A DNA stretch of 34,288 bases from an uncultured Lachnospiraceae bacterium. Lineage in GTDB: Bacteria; Bacillota; Clostridia; TANB77; CAG-508. Below the pieces are notes generated by a model. It saw only the letters and a list, made by a program, of their open reading frames with translations. It was not told where the DNA came from and ran no database searches. A program made the position numbers and the translations under genes. The stretch covers positions 1 through 34,288 of the forward strand of contig CAMPBM010000008.1 of NCBI GenBank assembly GCA_946637865.1, in the 5' to 3' direction. Below, piece after piece: positions 11,687 to 22,987 of this stretch (position 1 is its first letter; every line of letters begins with the position of its first letter).

Positions 11687-11751
11687 TGTAAAGAAAGTAA
11701 TAGTGTAGTAATAAACCAAAATTATAGGTTCTAAGGTGCGGAGGAGTCAAC

Positions 11752-13698
11752 ATGGTAAGAGTAGTTTTAAAATGCATAGTTTTGTGTATATGCGCTTTTT
11801 TATGTAATAATTATTATTGCAATTTTCTAGGAACTAGTGATACATATTTATACTCAAACGAAAATATTGCTTTTATGTTAGTTATATCAGTTATATTAAG
11901 TTTTAAATATGATGTACTACGAATAATAATTCAAAGCAAGAGCAAAAAAATGAGATATATCACAGCTTTCAGTTTTGTCGTATTATTTTTCGCAATAGTA
12001 AATCTTACATATTTTGTTAATGTAGAAAAATACGATATTAATAAGTTAGAAAATGATTTTTCTTTTAAAAGTTTCATTTTCTTACCTCAAAGATATAGCA
12101 ACATACATTTAGAATTAATAACTGGATGTGATTTGCTAATTTCAATAATACTTATATCATTGAAATTAGCTAGAGATGAAATAGTTGAATGTAAAAATAA
12201 AATATTATCTGGTAGAAGAGCCGTGAAAGCATATTTATTAGAGCAAATTGTAAGATTTTATTGTAAATATAATTTTCCAATAATATTCACAATAAACCTC
12301 CTTATGATTCCAAAAAAGTATGTGGTTGCAGAAAAATGGGTAAATTTTGGAATTATATTTTTTATTGTATCTCAACTTATACTAGCATTACGTATAATAC
12401 GATCACTATCCGCATGCTTTGAAAGAGATAAGTCTAAAATTGGAAAAGATAAATTAATTATAGTATTAACCATGCATAATTACAAGTTTTCATTTCGCAA
12501 TGATTTTAAAAAATGTGTAAGTAAAGTTTGCAATATACATACAAAAGATATATTTAATGATTTAGCTATATATAGCAAAGATTATACTATGGTAAGTTAT
12601 GAAGCAATAAGGAATAATCTGATTGATATTAATAAATATAAAAATATATCTTATTTTATAGTATTAAAAGAAGGCTGGCTTAATAGGTATACGGAGGGTT
12701 TTAGGTGGAAGGAATTTTATAATAAAGTAGAACAAATATCAGAAAAAACGGAAAATTATGTTATTTATTCTAGAATTAACAATATACGACACATAAAACT
12801 TGCTAAAGAAATCAAAGATAGACATGAGTACAAAATGGTAATTAATCCTAGCATAGAGAAATTAATAACAACCTTTGAACAAAACAAAAGAGATATTGAA
12901 TTAAAAACTAAGGTAAGAAGAATTCTGAATTATATAGAAGAAAAAGATAAAGGATATGATATAAGAAATAAGTATATAAAATATGAGCTAAAGGGAATAA
13001 TAGATTCATTTAACTATAAACAATATTTTTATTCAATTTCAAAGTTAAGCGAATATATTATACATTATATGGCTCTAAGAAGTCTTTTAAGGAATAAGAA
13101 TAATATAGCAAAAGAGGAAATTGCGAAAGGTAATTTAGAGCAATGGATTGATTGCATAAGTTATGATAAGGAATACTCCATAAAAGAGGAAGAAATTATC
13201 GTAGGGGTTGCCAGTAAAGAGGAGGTTTACAATTCTATTATGAATATATATACAGCTCTAAATAAAAAAAGACAACCAAATAATAGTAGAAAATATTCAT
13301 TTAAATTAGATATTTGCGGAATATTTAAAACTGTAAATGAAACGATAAATCTATCTAAAGAAAAATCAGATGATATAATATTTAATATTGTATATGACTT
13401 ACTTAATATTGCTTTTCTATTAATATATGAATTTGAAGAATTGAACATACCAATTGAGGAGGGCGAAAAAATAAAGGATGTTTTTTCTAGACCAACTGAT
13501 GCTATAATTATAGAGCATAATAAGTTATATTTGTTTACAGAAAGTAACACAGGAATTAGAACGAATGAGGAATTAAATAAGGAATATTTTAACTATGAAA
13601 CTGGAAAGTATTCAATTATAGGTAATAAATTGACATACTACTTAAACCACAGATGGACGGAAAATGAAGTAAAAAATATGGAAGAGAAAATGGGGTGA
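11752..13698 (+). CDS. Hypothetical multi-TM membrane protein
   Basis: 648 aa, several N-terminal hydrophobic segments, GGAGG RBS. Confidence 0.7.
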   Translation: MVRVVLKCIVLCICAFLCNNYYCNFLGTSDTYLYSNENIAFMLVISVILSFKYDVLRIIIQSKSKKMRYITAFSFVVLFFAIVNLTYFVNVEKYDINKLENDFSFKSFIFLPQRYSNIHLELITGCDLLISIILISLKLARDEIVECKNKILSGRRAVKAYLLEQIVRFYCKYNFPIIFTINLLMIPKKYVVAEKWVNFGIIFFIVSQLILALRIIRSLSACFERDKSKIGKDKLIIVLTMHNYKFSFRNDFKKCVSKVCNIHTKDIFNDLAIYSKDYTMVSYEAIRNNLIDINKYKNISYFIVLKEGWLNRYTEGFRWKEFYNKVEQISEKTENYVIYSRINNIRHIKLAKEIKDRHEYKMVINPSIEKLITTFEQNKRDIELKTKVRRILNYIEEKDKGYDIRNKYIKYELKGIIDSFNYKQYFYSISKLSEYIIHYMALRSLLRNKNNIAKEEIAKGNLEQWIDCISYDKEYSIKEEEIIVGVASKEEVYNSIMNIYTALNKKRQPNNSRKYSFKLDICGIFKTVNETINLSKEKSDDIIFNIVYDLLNIAFLLIYEFEELNIPIEEGEKIKDVFSRPTDAIIIEHNKLYLFTESNTGIRTNEELNKEYFNYETGKYSIIGNKLTYYLNHRWTENEVKNMEEKMG

Positions 13699-13706
13699 TG
13701 TAAATA

Positions 13707-15401
13707 ATGCAAAAAATATCGAAAATAAATAAAGGAATACTGTTCTTTTCTTTTTTAATAGAATTTGTTTTATTGGTTTTTATTATGGATTTAGCAAGTA
13801 TATCAATATACAGCAATGTATATAAGCTAATAAAAGTATTAACAATTTGTTTTTTTATTGATGAGATGTACGCTTTGTATTTATTAGACTTTTCTAAGAA
13901 CAGGAAAAAGAATAAAAATATCTTAAAAATGTATAAAACAGATGTTAATTGGGTTGTTATAAAGGGCTTTTTCTTTGTAGAACTAATAAAGTACATTTTA
14001 ATTATTATGTCTGAAAAAAGTATTCAGAATACTTTTGACATCCTACGATTGATTTTGCTAGGTGTTTTTACTTGTTTTGTATTTTATGGGCTTTATCTTA
14101 TATTGCCCAAAAGAGAGAATTTGATGTTAAAGACAAGCAGACTAAAAATTGGTGTGGATTCAGGCAAAACTAATTTAAGATTTATTTTAATTGATGGAGA
14201 TAAAATTCCAAGTTCTTTTAACTTTAGAAAAATGGCTGGTAATAAGATATCTAGAAAAAATATGTATATAAATCTAAATACAGATTTTCAATGTTTGATA
14301 AATGAAAATAAGAAAATGAAAAAGTTTATTTTGGACAATACAGTTGCATTAATACACGAAGTGCAGGACGGAGATTTAGATAATATATTAAGAATATATA
14401 AGGAAAATGAAATCAATAATTGTCATATGTATCACATTATGGCAGTAAATAATTATGAAGAAACTGAAATGCCTGATAAAGTTGGCTATGTAAATGCAAT
14501 AAAAATATGCGATGTAAGCTATGCTATCGATTATGTTGAAAATCTTTTGAGTGTTAATATAGATAAAAAGGTATCAAGGTTAAAATATATCGCAACATTA
14601 AAAAAGTTGAAATTTGGAGAAAAAAAATCAGATATTTACGTTGATAGGAATAATGCTAGGTATACTAAAAAATTGGATACTATTTACAAGTACAGTTTTA
14701 ATAATAATCTTAAGTATAATCCAGAAGAAATACCAAAAGAAGAATTTTCTTTTGAGTTATATAGAAATGCAATATTAAGTCAATCTCCATATGAAGCAGT
14801 AGAAAAAATGCTTAATTATATAACTTTTATTGGTAAGCTAATAGGATACTACACATTTGCAAAACATAACCCTAGATTCACTTCTACGGATGTGTATTCA
14901 AAGATAACTGAGGATGATGCTTCAACATGGGGAAATCAAATATTGTTTAATGTAAATGAGCATAGAGAGGATATGCTATATGACAATATTAGGGCAAATG
15001 AATTTGAAATAAATAAAAGTGAAAAGTATCTACTAAAGTACTATTTGTCTAAATTATTGCATGTTGAGATAATTGGAGATACGGTAACATTTGAAGGAAT
15101 TTTAGATTTATACATTAAATTTAAAAATAAGGTTGATACGCAAAGATTTATTAATAAATCAAATATTTACTGTGTTTGGAGAGCTACAATGTTTTTTGCA
15201 GAAATGCTAAATAAGATGCTTAATGTTTCACAGTTGCAAAGTATGTTCGATGTATATAATAAAGAGGTTATGGTAGGCTATGGGGAAGAAGAAATGGTTA
15301 AATTGGGTAAATATGTAACTATAAATGAGGGGGTTATGTGTTTAATAAGCAAAGATAATAGATACATGGATTTTTTTAATAATGTTGTTGTTAAACAGTA
15401 A
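13707..15401 (+). CDS. Hypothetical membrane protein
   Basis: 564 aa, N-terminal TM segments then a soluble domain (KIGVDSGKTNLRFILIDGDKIP). Starts 8 nt after the previous gene. Confidence 0.65.
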   Translation: MQKISKINKGILFFSFLIEFVLLVFIMDLASISIYSNVYKLIKVLTICFFIDEMYALYLLDFSKNRKKNKNILKMYKTDVNWVVIKGFFFVELIKYILIIMSEKSIQNTFDILRLILLGVFTCFVFYGLYLILPKRENLMLKTSRLKIGVDSGKTNLRFILIDGDKIPSSFNFRKMAGNKISRKNMYINLNTDFQCLINENKKMKKFILDNTVALIHEVQDGDLDNILRIYKENEINNCHMYHIMAVNNYEETEMPDKVGYVNAIKICDVSYAIDYVENLLSVNIDKKVSRLKYIATLKKLKFGEKKSDIYVDRNNARYTKKLDTIYKYSFNNNLKYNPEEIPKEEFSFELYRNAILSQSPYEAVEKMLNYITFIGKLIGYYTFAKHNPRFTSTDVYSKITEDDASTWGNQILFNVNEHREDMLYDNIRANEFEINKSEKYLLKYYLSKLLHVEIIGDTVTFEGILDLYIKFKNKVDTQRFINKSNIYCVWRATMFFAEMLNKMLNVSQLQSMFDVYNKEVMVGYGEEEMVKLGKYVTINEGVMCLISKDNRYMDFFNNVVVKQ

Positions 15402-15431
15402 CCATAAAAGTTACAAATTCGCCATTAAGTG

Positions 15432-15460
15432 TTGCTATGTAGATTTTTTTATGATATTAT
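15432..15460 (+). promoter_or_regulatory. polA promoter
   Basis: TTGCTA, 17 nt, TATTAT. Confidence 0.55.
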
Positions 15461-15540
15461 GTGTAAAATATTTAGTAGTTTCAATTATGTGAGCATACTA
15501 ATAAAGCAAAAAAACATTAGAAAAAGGAGAAAAATTACAA

Positions 15541-18319
15541 ATGGCTAAATTATTAGTTGTAGATGGAAATAGTATAATGAATAGGGCTTTCTATGGAATC
15601 ATGGGAAGTAAAATGCTTATGACCAAAGATGGAAAATATACAAATGCTGTATATGGTTTTTTAGCTATTATTTTTAAGGTTATAGAAGATATACGGACCT
15701 GATTATATGGCAGTAGCATTCGATTTGAAAGCTCCAACTGCAAGACATAAAATATATGAAGGTTACAAAGCTAATAGAAAAGGTATGCCAAACGAGCTTG
15801 CTGAGCAAATGCCAATAATTAAAAAAATCTTAAGTTTTATGAATATTACAATTATTGAGAAAGAGGGATATGAAGCAGACGATGTTTTAGGAACACTAGC
15901 AAGAATTGCTGAAAATAGTGGTATATATGTAACTATCCTTTCAGGAGATAGGGATACTTTTCAACTTGCAACCGACAAGGTTACAATTAGGATTCCAAGG
16001 ACTAAAGCAGGAAAAACAGAGGAAGATAACTATGATAGAAGTAAAATTTTAGAAGAATATGGAATTGAACCTAAGCAATTGATAGAGGTTAAAGGCCTTA
16101 TGGGAGATGCTTCTGATAATATTCCTGGAGTTCCTGGAGTTGGAGAGAAAACAGCATTAAATCTAATAAAAGAGTATAAAAGTATAGATAATATATATAA
16201 CTCATTGGCAGATGGTACTGCAATTTCAATAAAAGGAAAATTAAAGGAAAAAGTTGAACAAAATAAGGAATTAGCAGAACTTTCGAGATTTTTAGGAACT
16301 ATAAATGTTGAAGTACCAATTGAAGAAAAAATTGAAGATTTAAAAGTTCAAGAGTGGAATAAGGAAGAAGTTCTAAATATTTTTAAAGAGTTGAATTTTA
16401 ATAGATTCATTGATAGATTTAATTTAAATGAATTTCAACAGAAACATGATGTAAAAAAATTATTTGAGGCAATAGATGTTAATGAAGATGATAGTGCGGT
16501 AAATAGCGCTAAAGATACAAATAACAAAACAAGAAATTTGACAGATATAATGAATATAGTAAAGTCACAGAAAAAGCTAATATATTTCTTTGGCAAAAGT
16601 ATAGACAAGCAAAGTAAGAAAATTATAAAGAAAAGGATAAAATCAATTAATATTTTTAATATAGATACTATGGAAGTATACTATATTAAGGTCACAGATG
16701 AGCAGAGTGTATTAGAGCTTTTTAAGTCTATATTAGAGGATGAGGAAATAAAAAAATATGGTTTTTCATTAAATGAAGATTATGTGTTTTTAAGAGAAAG
16801 AGATATTACTTTAAATGGTATAGTGTATGATGCTGAAATTGCAGGGTATGTATTAAATCCTACTGTAAGACCAACATTACAGAATCTTTCTAGTGAATAT
16901 TTGAATTTAGATATGGAGGGTTTCCTTTCGGATAGTGAAAAAGGATTAGATGAGGAAAGCAAGCAAATAAATTTATTTGACCAATTACCTGTTACAACAG
17001 AAGAAAATGTAGATAGTGATAGACATAGAAATGCATTATATACATATTGTATAGGAATGTTAATTAAGCCAACACTAGATAAATTAATAGAAATAAATAG
17101 TATTGACTTATTTAACAATATTGAGATGCCTCTTGTAGAAGTTTTAGCACAAATGCAAGTTAATGGCATGTTTGTTAATAAGGATGAATTAATAGGAATA
17201 GGGGACAAATTAAAGGATAATTTAGAAATTTTAACCAGAGAGATTCACGAATTAGCTGGAGAACAGTTCAATATTAATTCTACGCAACAATTGGGAAAAA
17301 TATTATTTGAAAAATTGAAATTGCCTGTAATAAAGAAAACAAAGACAGGTTATTCAACGGATGTGGATATTTTAGAAAAATTGAAGAAACATCACCCAAT
17401 TATTGAAAAAGTTTTAGAATATAGAAGTTTGATGAAATTAAACTCAACTTATGTGGAGGGTTTGCTTCCATATATAAATGAGGAAACAAACAGAATTCAT
17501 TCATTTTTTCATCAAACAATTACTGCAACTGGAAGGATAAGCAGTACAGAACCTAATTTACAGAATATTCCAACTAGAATAGAGTTAGGAAAGCAACTAA
17601 GAAAAGTATTTAAGCCGAAGGACGGATATATATATATAGATGCAGACTATTCTCAAGTAGAACTTAGGGTTCTTGCACATATTTCAAAAGATGAAAATAT
17701 GTTACATGCTTTTTTAAATGATGAGGATATACATAAGCAAGCAGCTTCAAAGGTACTAGGAATACCTATAGAGCAGATTACTAAAGAGCAAAGAAGTTCA
17801 GCAAAAGCAGTAAACTTTGGAATTGTATATGGAATAAGTGATTTTGGTTTGTCTGAGCAACTTGGAATTAGTAGGAAAGAAGCAAAAAATTACATAGAAC
17901 AGTATTTAGAAAAATATAGTGGAATAAAAAAATTTATGGAGGATATAGTTGATGAGGCTAAAAAGAAAGGATATGTTGAGACACTTTTCCATAGAAGAAG
18001 ATATATTCCAGAGTTGAATTCAAATAACTATATGGTAAGACAATTCGGCGCAAGAGCAGCAATGAATACACCTATTCAGGGAACGGCCGCTGATATTATG
18101 AAGATAGCTATGATTAGTGTATTTAATAAGCTAAAATCAGAAAAATTTGATGCTGATATTGTGTTACAGGTTCATGATGAATTGTTAATTGAATGCAATG
18201 AAAAGCAAAAAGATGAAGTAGCTGGTTTATTGAAGGCTAGTATGGAAAATGCAATTTCAATGTTGGTTCCACTAAAAGTTGAAACATCAGAGGCGTATAA
18301 TTGGTATGAAGCAAAATAG
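15541..18319 (+). CDS. polA: DNA polymerase I, joined across a +1 frameshift (15541..15702 with 15707..18319 frame)
   Basis: MAKLLVVDGNSIMNRAFYGI... (5'-3' exonuclease N-terminus) continues after skipping C15694 as IEDI-GPDYMAVAFDLKAPTARHKIYEGYKANRKGMP; polymerase motifs DADYSQVELRVLAH and QVHDELLIE downstream. Confidence 0.95.
15694..15697 (+). other. Putative +1 frameshift site CGG A
   Basis: gaa gat ata CGG acc tga; +1 reading is gaa gat ata (c) GGA cct gat tat atg. Confidence 0.85.
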
Positions 18320-18385
18320 CAATAGCTATCCAAATGGATAAAAAATACTAAGAAACAAAAGAATATGTAATGAAGGAGCGATTTA

Positions 18386-18952
18386 ATGCAAATGAAATTT
18401 ACAGAAAAATTAATAGTGTCAGGAGCTACTATTCTAGTATTGATACTATTACTTAAAACATTCAATGTGTATGGTCTTGTTCAAAAAAAGATTTACAAAC
18501 AGGAATATTCTGAATATGTAAATAAATATGCAGAAATAAATAGAATTGATCCTATGTGGATTTACGCAATAATAAAAGTTGAAAGCAATTTTAATAAGGA
18601 AGCTATATCAAGTAGTGGTGCCAAAGGTTTAATGCAATTGATGGACAATACAGCTTTAGATATAGCTAAAGAACTTAATATAGATAATTTTAAAGTTGAT
18701 ATGTTGTATAATCCAGAAATAAATATTATGTTTGGAACAAAGTATTTTGATAGTTTATTGCAAAAATATAATAAAAACTATTATTTGGCAATTGCAGCAT
18801 ATAATGGAGGCACTGGAAACGTTGATGACTGGATAAAAAAAGGGATAATAGCAGAGGATGCATCAAACATAGAAAATATACCATATAAAGAAACCAACAT
18901 GTATGTTAGGAAAACTATGAACACCTACCAGATATATAAAAAAATATATTAG
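18386..18952 (+). CDS. Lytic transglycosylase (SLT domain)
   Basis: IYAIIKVESNFNKEAISSSGAKGLMQLM and IAAYNGG motifs. Confidence 0.9.
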   Translation: MQMKFTEKLIVSGATILVLILLLKTFNVYGLVQKKIYKQEYSEYVNKYAEINRIDPMWIYAIIKVESNFNKEAISSSGAKGLMQLMDNTALDIAKELNIDNFKVDMLYNPEINIMFGTKYFDSLLQKYNKNYYLAIAAYNGGTGNVDDWIKKGIIAEDASNIENIPYKETNMYVRKTMNTYQIYKKIY

Positions 18953-19065
18953 TTTCTCAAAAAAATGTAGAGGGACACTTAAGTGCTCCATAGCAATTGT
19001 AAAACGTTAATAATAGAGCAAAAGTCTATTAAATAAAAAAGAATCAAATTAGGAGGTAGAATAAA

Positions 19066-20067
19066 ATGTCAGTTTTAGTAACAGGTGGTGCAGGTTATAT
19101 AGGAAGCCACACAGTAGTAGAATTATTAAATGAAGGAGAAGATATTGTAATAGTAGATAATTTTTGCAATAGTAAGCCAGAAATGCTTGATAAAATAAAG
19201 AAAATAACAAATAAAGATTTTAAGTTTTATGAAGTAGATTTACTAGATGAAGAAAAATTAAATAAGGTTTTCGATGAGAATCCAGAAATAGAATCTGTAA
19301 TTCATTTTGCAGGACTAAAAGCAGTGGGAGAGTCAGTTGCAAAACCAATAGAATACTATCATAACAATATAACAGGAACATTAATATTATTAGATGCTAT
19401 GAAAAAACATAATTGCAAGAAAATAGTATTTAGTTCATCAGCAACCGTATATGGAAATCCTAAAACAGTTCCGATTAGAGAAGATTTCCCTTTATCAACA
19501 ACAAATCCATACGGAAGCACTAAATTAATGATAGAGCAAATATTGAATGATGTATATGTATCAGACAATGAGTGGAGTGTAATATTGCTAAGATACTTTA
19601 ATCCAATAGGAGCGCATGAAAGTGGAATAATAGGTGAGAATCCAAATGGAATTCCAAATAATCTAATGCCATATATAAATCAAGTAGCATGCGGAAAATT
19701 AGAATATTTGAGGGTATTTGGAAATGATTATGATACAGTAGATGGTACTGGCGTTAGAGATTATATACATGTTGTAGACCTAGCTCAAGGACATTTAAAA
19801 GCATTAGATAAAGCACGTAAAACTACAGGAGTTGAAGCATATAATCTAGGTACAGGTACAGGTTACTCAGTATTACAAATTGTTAAAGCCTTTGAAGATG
19901 CAACTGGTGTTAAGATAAATTATAAGATAGTTGAAAGGAGACCAGGAGATATTGCAACATGCTATGCGGATCCTGCTAAGGCAAAGAACGAGCTAGGATG
20001 GGAAGCTAAAAAGGGAATTGTAGATATGTGTAAGGATTCATGGAGATTTACTGAAAATAACAAATAG
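19066..20067 (+). CDS. galE: UDP-glucose 4-epimerase
   Basis: [37 protein letters not shown]. Confidence 0.95.
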   Translation: MSVLVTGGAGYIGSHTVVELLNEGEDIVIVDNFCNSKPEMLDKIKKITNKDFKFYEVDLLDEEKLNKVFDENPEIESVIHFAGLKAVGESVAKPIEYYHNNITGTLILLDAMKKHNCKKIVFSSSATVYGNPKTVPIREDFPLSTTNPYGSTKLMIEQILNDVYVSDNEWSVILLRYFNPIGAHESGIIGENPNGIPNNLMPYINQVACGKLEYLRVFGNDYDTVDGTGVRDYIHVVDLAQGHLKALDKARKTTGVEAYNLGTGTGYSVLQIVKAFEDATGVKINYKIVERRPGDIATCYADPAKAKNELGWEAKKGIVDMCKDSWRFTENNK

Positions 20068-20109
20068 ATTCAAAAATAAAACCATTATAGTATATATACA
20101 TAATAAAAT

Positions 20110-20142
20110 AAGAAGGTGTCTTTTGGAACCACCTTCTTATAT
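20110..20142 (+). terminator. Terminator between galE and the convergent gene
   Basis: AAGAAGGTG-tcttttggaac-CACCTTCTT followed by ATATTTTTTT. Confidence 0.75.
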
Positions 20143-20154
20143 TTTTTTATATAA

Positions 20155-21909
20155 CTATCTTTGTAAAGAATTAATTAAATCTTGAGTCTTTTGTATATTT
20201 TTTTGTAATTCTTCTGTATTAACTGTATTGTTTTGAACATCTTGTTGAACATTCTTTTGAATTTCTGTAATAGTTTTTTGAATTTCTTCGTTATTTGGTA
20301 AAGAATTTGTTGTAGCGTCAGGTGTTGTAGGAGTTGCAGGTGTAGTAGCTGGTGTATCAGGTGTAGTTGTAGTAGGTGCTGCAGGTGCTTTATATATATC
20401 TTCTGCCTTTACATCAATTCCTAACAATTTTAATCTTGAAGGTAAAACTTCAGATGCTTTCTTTAATATATTGTTTAATTCTTCTTTTTGTTTTTCGGCA
20501 GATAGTTTTAATACATCTACGGAATTATTTGAAGTTAACTTTGGTATAGATATATCATCATCAGCTTCAATTGAACCATCAAATTTTAGTTCCATTGACT
20601 GGTCTTCTTGTGCCATTTTAAATGAACCACTAATATCAACAGGTCCTTTATCAATATTACCTTCTGAAGTAATAGCTATAGATATAGATGTATCTTGATC
20701 TGGAACTCCGATAGTTAGAGCAAATTTTGATAAATCATCTTTATTAACTATTTCATAATCTAAATCAATAGTTTCTTTTTGCTCTGGAACAGATATAGAT
20801 AATTTTCCTTTTTTCTCTTTATCTGAATTTTTCTCAAATTTATTTTGGATAATTAAGATAGTTTGTGCATCATCCATATCTTCAACGTCATCTAAAACAT
20901 TAAATTCGATTCTTGAATTAGATTTGTTTGAATATATTGCAATTTGAATAGCTTCGCTTTTATTATCTTTTATTTCATCCATAGAAGATAATAACTCATC
21001 TAATGCTTTTTCCATATAATCTGACACATCGTCTTCATTTAACTCATTTATTCGCATATCCATACTTTCTGCTATTAGGTTACCTTTTTCTGTAATTATT
21101 TTTGATAAGACATCATCTTTCTTTACCACATCTAACAAATCTTTTACAAAATTATAAGCATCTTCACCAGTTATTGTTAAATAGTATCCAGTAGTTTTAA
21201 CCTTTTCTCCATCGATTTCTACTTCAACGTCTTTTTTGCTTGAATAACAGTTCTTTGGAATTAGTTTCTTAAATATATCTCCATATGTATCATCGAAATG
21301 CTTTAGGTCGTCTTCAGAAATATACAATAATTTGTATGGATCTACTTGTTTTACATTAGAAAGAGCTGTTTTTAATGAACTGATTTGTGCTCTAGTACTA
21401 GATGGGATTGAACTATTTTTTGATAGATATGTAATCAAATCATCTAATGTTACAGTATAGTATTTGTCTGATAAGTCAGCACATTTTAAACCAAAAGTAT
21501 CACCATTTGTAACTAAATCTAATGTTAAAACTTCAGATTTTTTAGCATATAAACCTATTTTTTCTTGTGTTCTTCCTTCATCATTATCAGAATAAGTTTC
21601 AATTTTGATAGTAGAGTTATTTATAACATCTTGTGCGTCTGAATCTAAATTATCTAACTGTAAATTGGCTGAAACATTAAGTTCTGCTTTTAAAGATTTA
21701 TCAGAAAGCTTTTTATAGTCATTTAGGAAAGATGAGTAATCTGAAAATTTAGAAGTATTTAATCCAACAGCACTTTCTGCTTTATCCCAAAATGAATCCT
21801 CCTTTGATTTAAAAACATCTGGGAAAAAGACCCTCCATACTACGATTCCAGCTGTAGCAAGCAATAAAATTATTACTACGACAGCTATAATAATTTTTTT
21901 CTTTTTCAT
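20155..21909 (-). CDS. Hypothetical membrane-anchored extracytoplasmic protein with Pro/Thr-rich segment
   Basis: 584 aa; MKKKKIIIAVVVIILLLATAGIVVWRV anchor; C-terminal PAAPTTTTPDTPATTPATPTTPD repeat. Confidence 0.8.
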   Translation of the reverse strand: MKKKKIIIAVVVIILLLATAGIVVWRVFFPDVFKSKEDSFWDKAESAVGLNTSKFSDYSSFLNDYKKLSDKSLKAELNVSANLQLDNLDSDAQDVINNSTIKIETYSDNDEGRTQEKIGLYAKKSEVLTLDLVTNGDTFGLKCADLSDKYYTVTLDDLITYLSKNSSIPSSTRAQISSLKTALSNVKQVDPYKLLYISEDDLKHFDDTYGDIFKKLIPKNCYSSKKDVEVEIDGEKVKTTGYYLTITGEDAYNFVKDLLDVVKKDDVLSKIITEKGNLIAESMDMRINELNEDDVSDYMEKALDELLSSMDEIKDNKSEAIQIAIYSNKSNSRIEFNVLDDVEDMDDAQTILIIQNKFEKNSDKEKKGKLSISVPEQKETIDLDYEIVNKDDLSKFALTIGVPDQDTSISIAITSEGNIDKGPVDISGSFKMAQEDQSMELKFDGSIEADDDISIPKLTSNNSVDVLKLSAEKQKEELNNILKKASEVLPSRLKLLGIDVKAEDIYKAPAAPTTTTPDTPATTPATPTTPDATTNSLPNNEEIQKTITEIQKNVQQDVQNNTVNTEELQKNIQKTQDLINSLQR

Positions 21910-22014
21910 ATAGAAAATTCCTCCTTTAAATATATTTCAATTATAATTATGACATAAACAGATACAAAAAACAATAGTAAAAAATAAAAAAATAAAAAAA
22001 GCACGAAAATTGTA

Positions 22015-22043
22015 TTGACAGATGGTTTTTTTAATGATAATAA
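22015..22043 (+). promoter_or_regulatory. Promoter of the sigma factor gene
   Basis: TTGACA, 17 nt, TAATAA. Confidence 0.5.
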
Positions 22044-22087
22044 TAGACATATCTAAGAATTATTAGCAGCAGGAGGAATTTAATTTT

Positions 22088-22729
22088 ATGGCTAATATAA
22101 ATATGTTGCAATATGCAAACGAGAAATATAACAAAATAAGTGATGAGGATATTATAAAACTAGTGCGATTAGGAGATGATGTTGCACTTGATTTCATAAT
22201 GGAAAAGTATAGAGATATAGTAAATATAAAGGTTAACAAATACTTTATAATAGGAGCTGAAAGGGAAGATATTGTACAAGAGGGGCTAATTGGTTTATAT
22301 AAGGCTATAAAGAGTTTTGACATAAAAAAAGAAAATTCTTTCAAGACTTTTGCCAATTTGTGTATTGAACGACAGTTAATTACAGCAATAAAGACCTCAA
22401 ATAGGCAGAAACATATGCCATTAAATTCATATTTATCATTAAATATGTCTGCATACGAAGATGAGGAAGCAGAGACAGTTATGGAAGTGTTTGATTCTAA
22501 TACAATAGAAGATCCGTTAGAGACTTTAACAAAAAAAGAATATTATATAGAAATTGAAGATGCAATAGATAAATCTTTGAGTGATTTTGAAAAAAGAGTA
22601 CTTAACAGATTTGCTAAAGGAGAGTCGTATGTTCAAATTGCAGATAAATTGAATACGCAAGTAAAATCTGTAGATAATGCCATACAACGAATTCGTAAAA
22701 AGGCAATTAGAAATATAGTGGCAGAGTGA
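22088..22729 (+). CDS. sigH: RNA polymerase sigma-H-like factor (SigH/Spo0H type)
   Basis: Sigma-70 region 2 (EDIVQEGLIGLYKAIKSFD), TFANLCIERQLITAIKTSNRQKHMPLNSYLSL, region 4 HTH. Confidence 0.85.
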   Translation: MANINMLQYANEKYNKISDEDIIKLVRLGDDVALDFIMEKYRDIVNIKVNKYFIIGAEREDIVQEGLIGLYKAIKSFDIKKENSFKTFANLCIERQLITAIKTSNRQKHMPLNSYLSLNMSAYEDEEAETVMEVFDSNTIEDPLETLTKKEYYIEIEDAIDKSLSDFEKRVLNRFAKGESYVQIADKLNTQVKSVDNAIQRIRKKAIRNIVAE

Positions 22730-22820
22730 GGTTTTAAGCTACTGTTTAACACTTTTTATAAAATAATCCGCCCAAACTGTTAAACAGTAACTAAATTTTT
22801 ATATATATGCCAAACATATA

Positions 22821-22849
22821 TTGACTTTTCACCAATTGTATTGTAAAGT
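22821..22849 (+). promoter_or_regulatory. tRNA-Thr promoter
   Basis: TTGACT, 17 nt, TAAAGT. Confidence 0.5.
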
Positions 22850-22868
22850 AAGAGTAGGTACATATTAT

Positions 22869-22944
22869 GCTTCCATAGCTCAGGAGGTAGAGCACTACCT
22901 TGGTAAGGTAGAGGTCACCGGTTCGAATCCGGTTGGAAGCTCCA
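22869..22944 (+). tRNA. tRNA-Thr (anticodon GGT)
   Basis: Acceptor GCTTCCA/TGGAAGC, anticodon stem-loop CTACC-TTGGTAA-GGTAG, T-arm CCGGTTCGAATCCGG, CCA. Confidence 0.93.
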
Positions 22945-22987
22945 AATCAAATGAAAAAACATATAAGAAGGGTGAAGAGAATATTAT

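Noticed and set aside
15694-15702. TGA in polA as a recoded (readthrough) stop codon
   Set aside because: Reading through TGA in frame 0 does not reach the conserved PolA sequence, which lies in the +1 frame. The TGA follows the CGG shift site and is simply out of frame in the product.
15541-18319. prfB-like programmed frameshift (slippery CUU UGA with internal SD)
   Set aside because: No CUU UGA or consistent slippery P-site codon at any of the four sites. The 0-frame stop is 2 to 12 codons downstream, so it is not part of the signal.
20155-21909. Frameshift in the long minus-strand hypothetical gene
   Set aside because: The ORF is continuous over 584 aa with a clear start, anchor and terminator; no CGG codon in frame.
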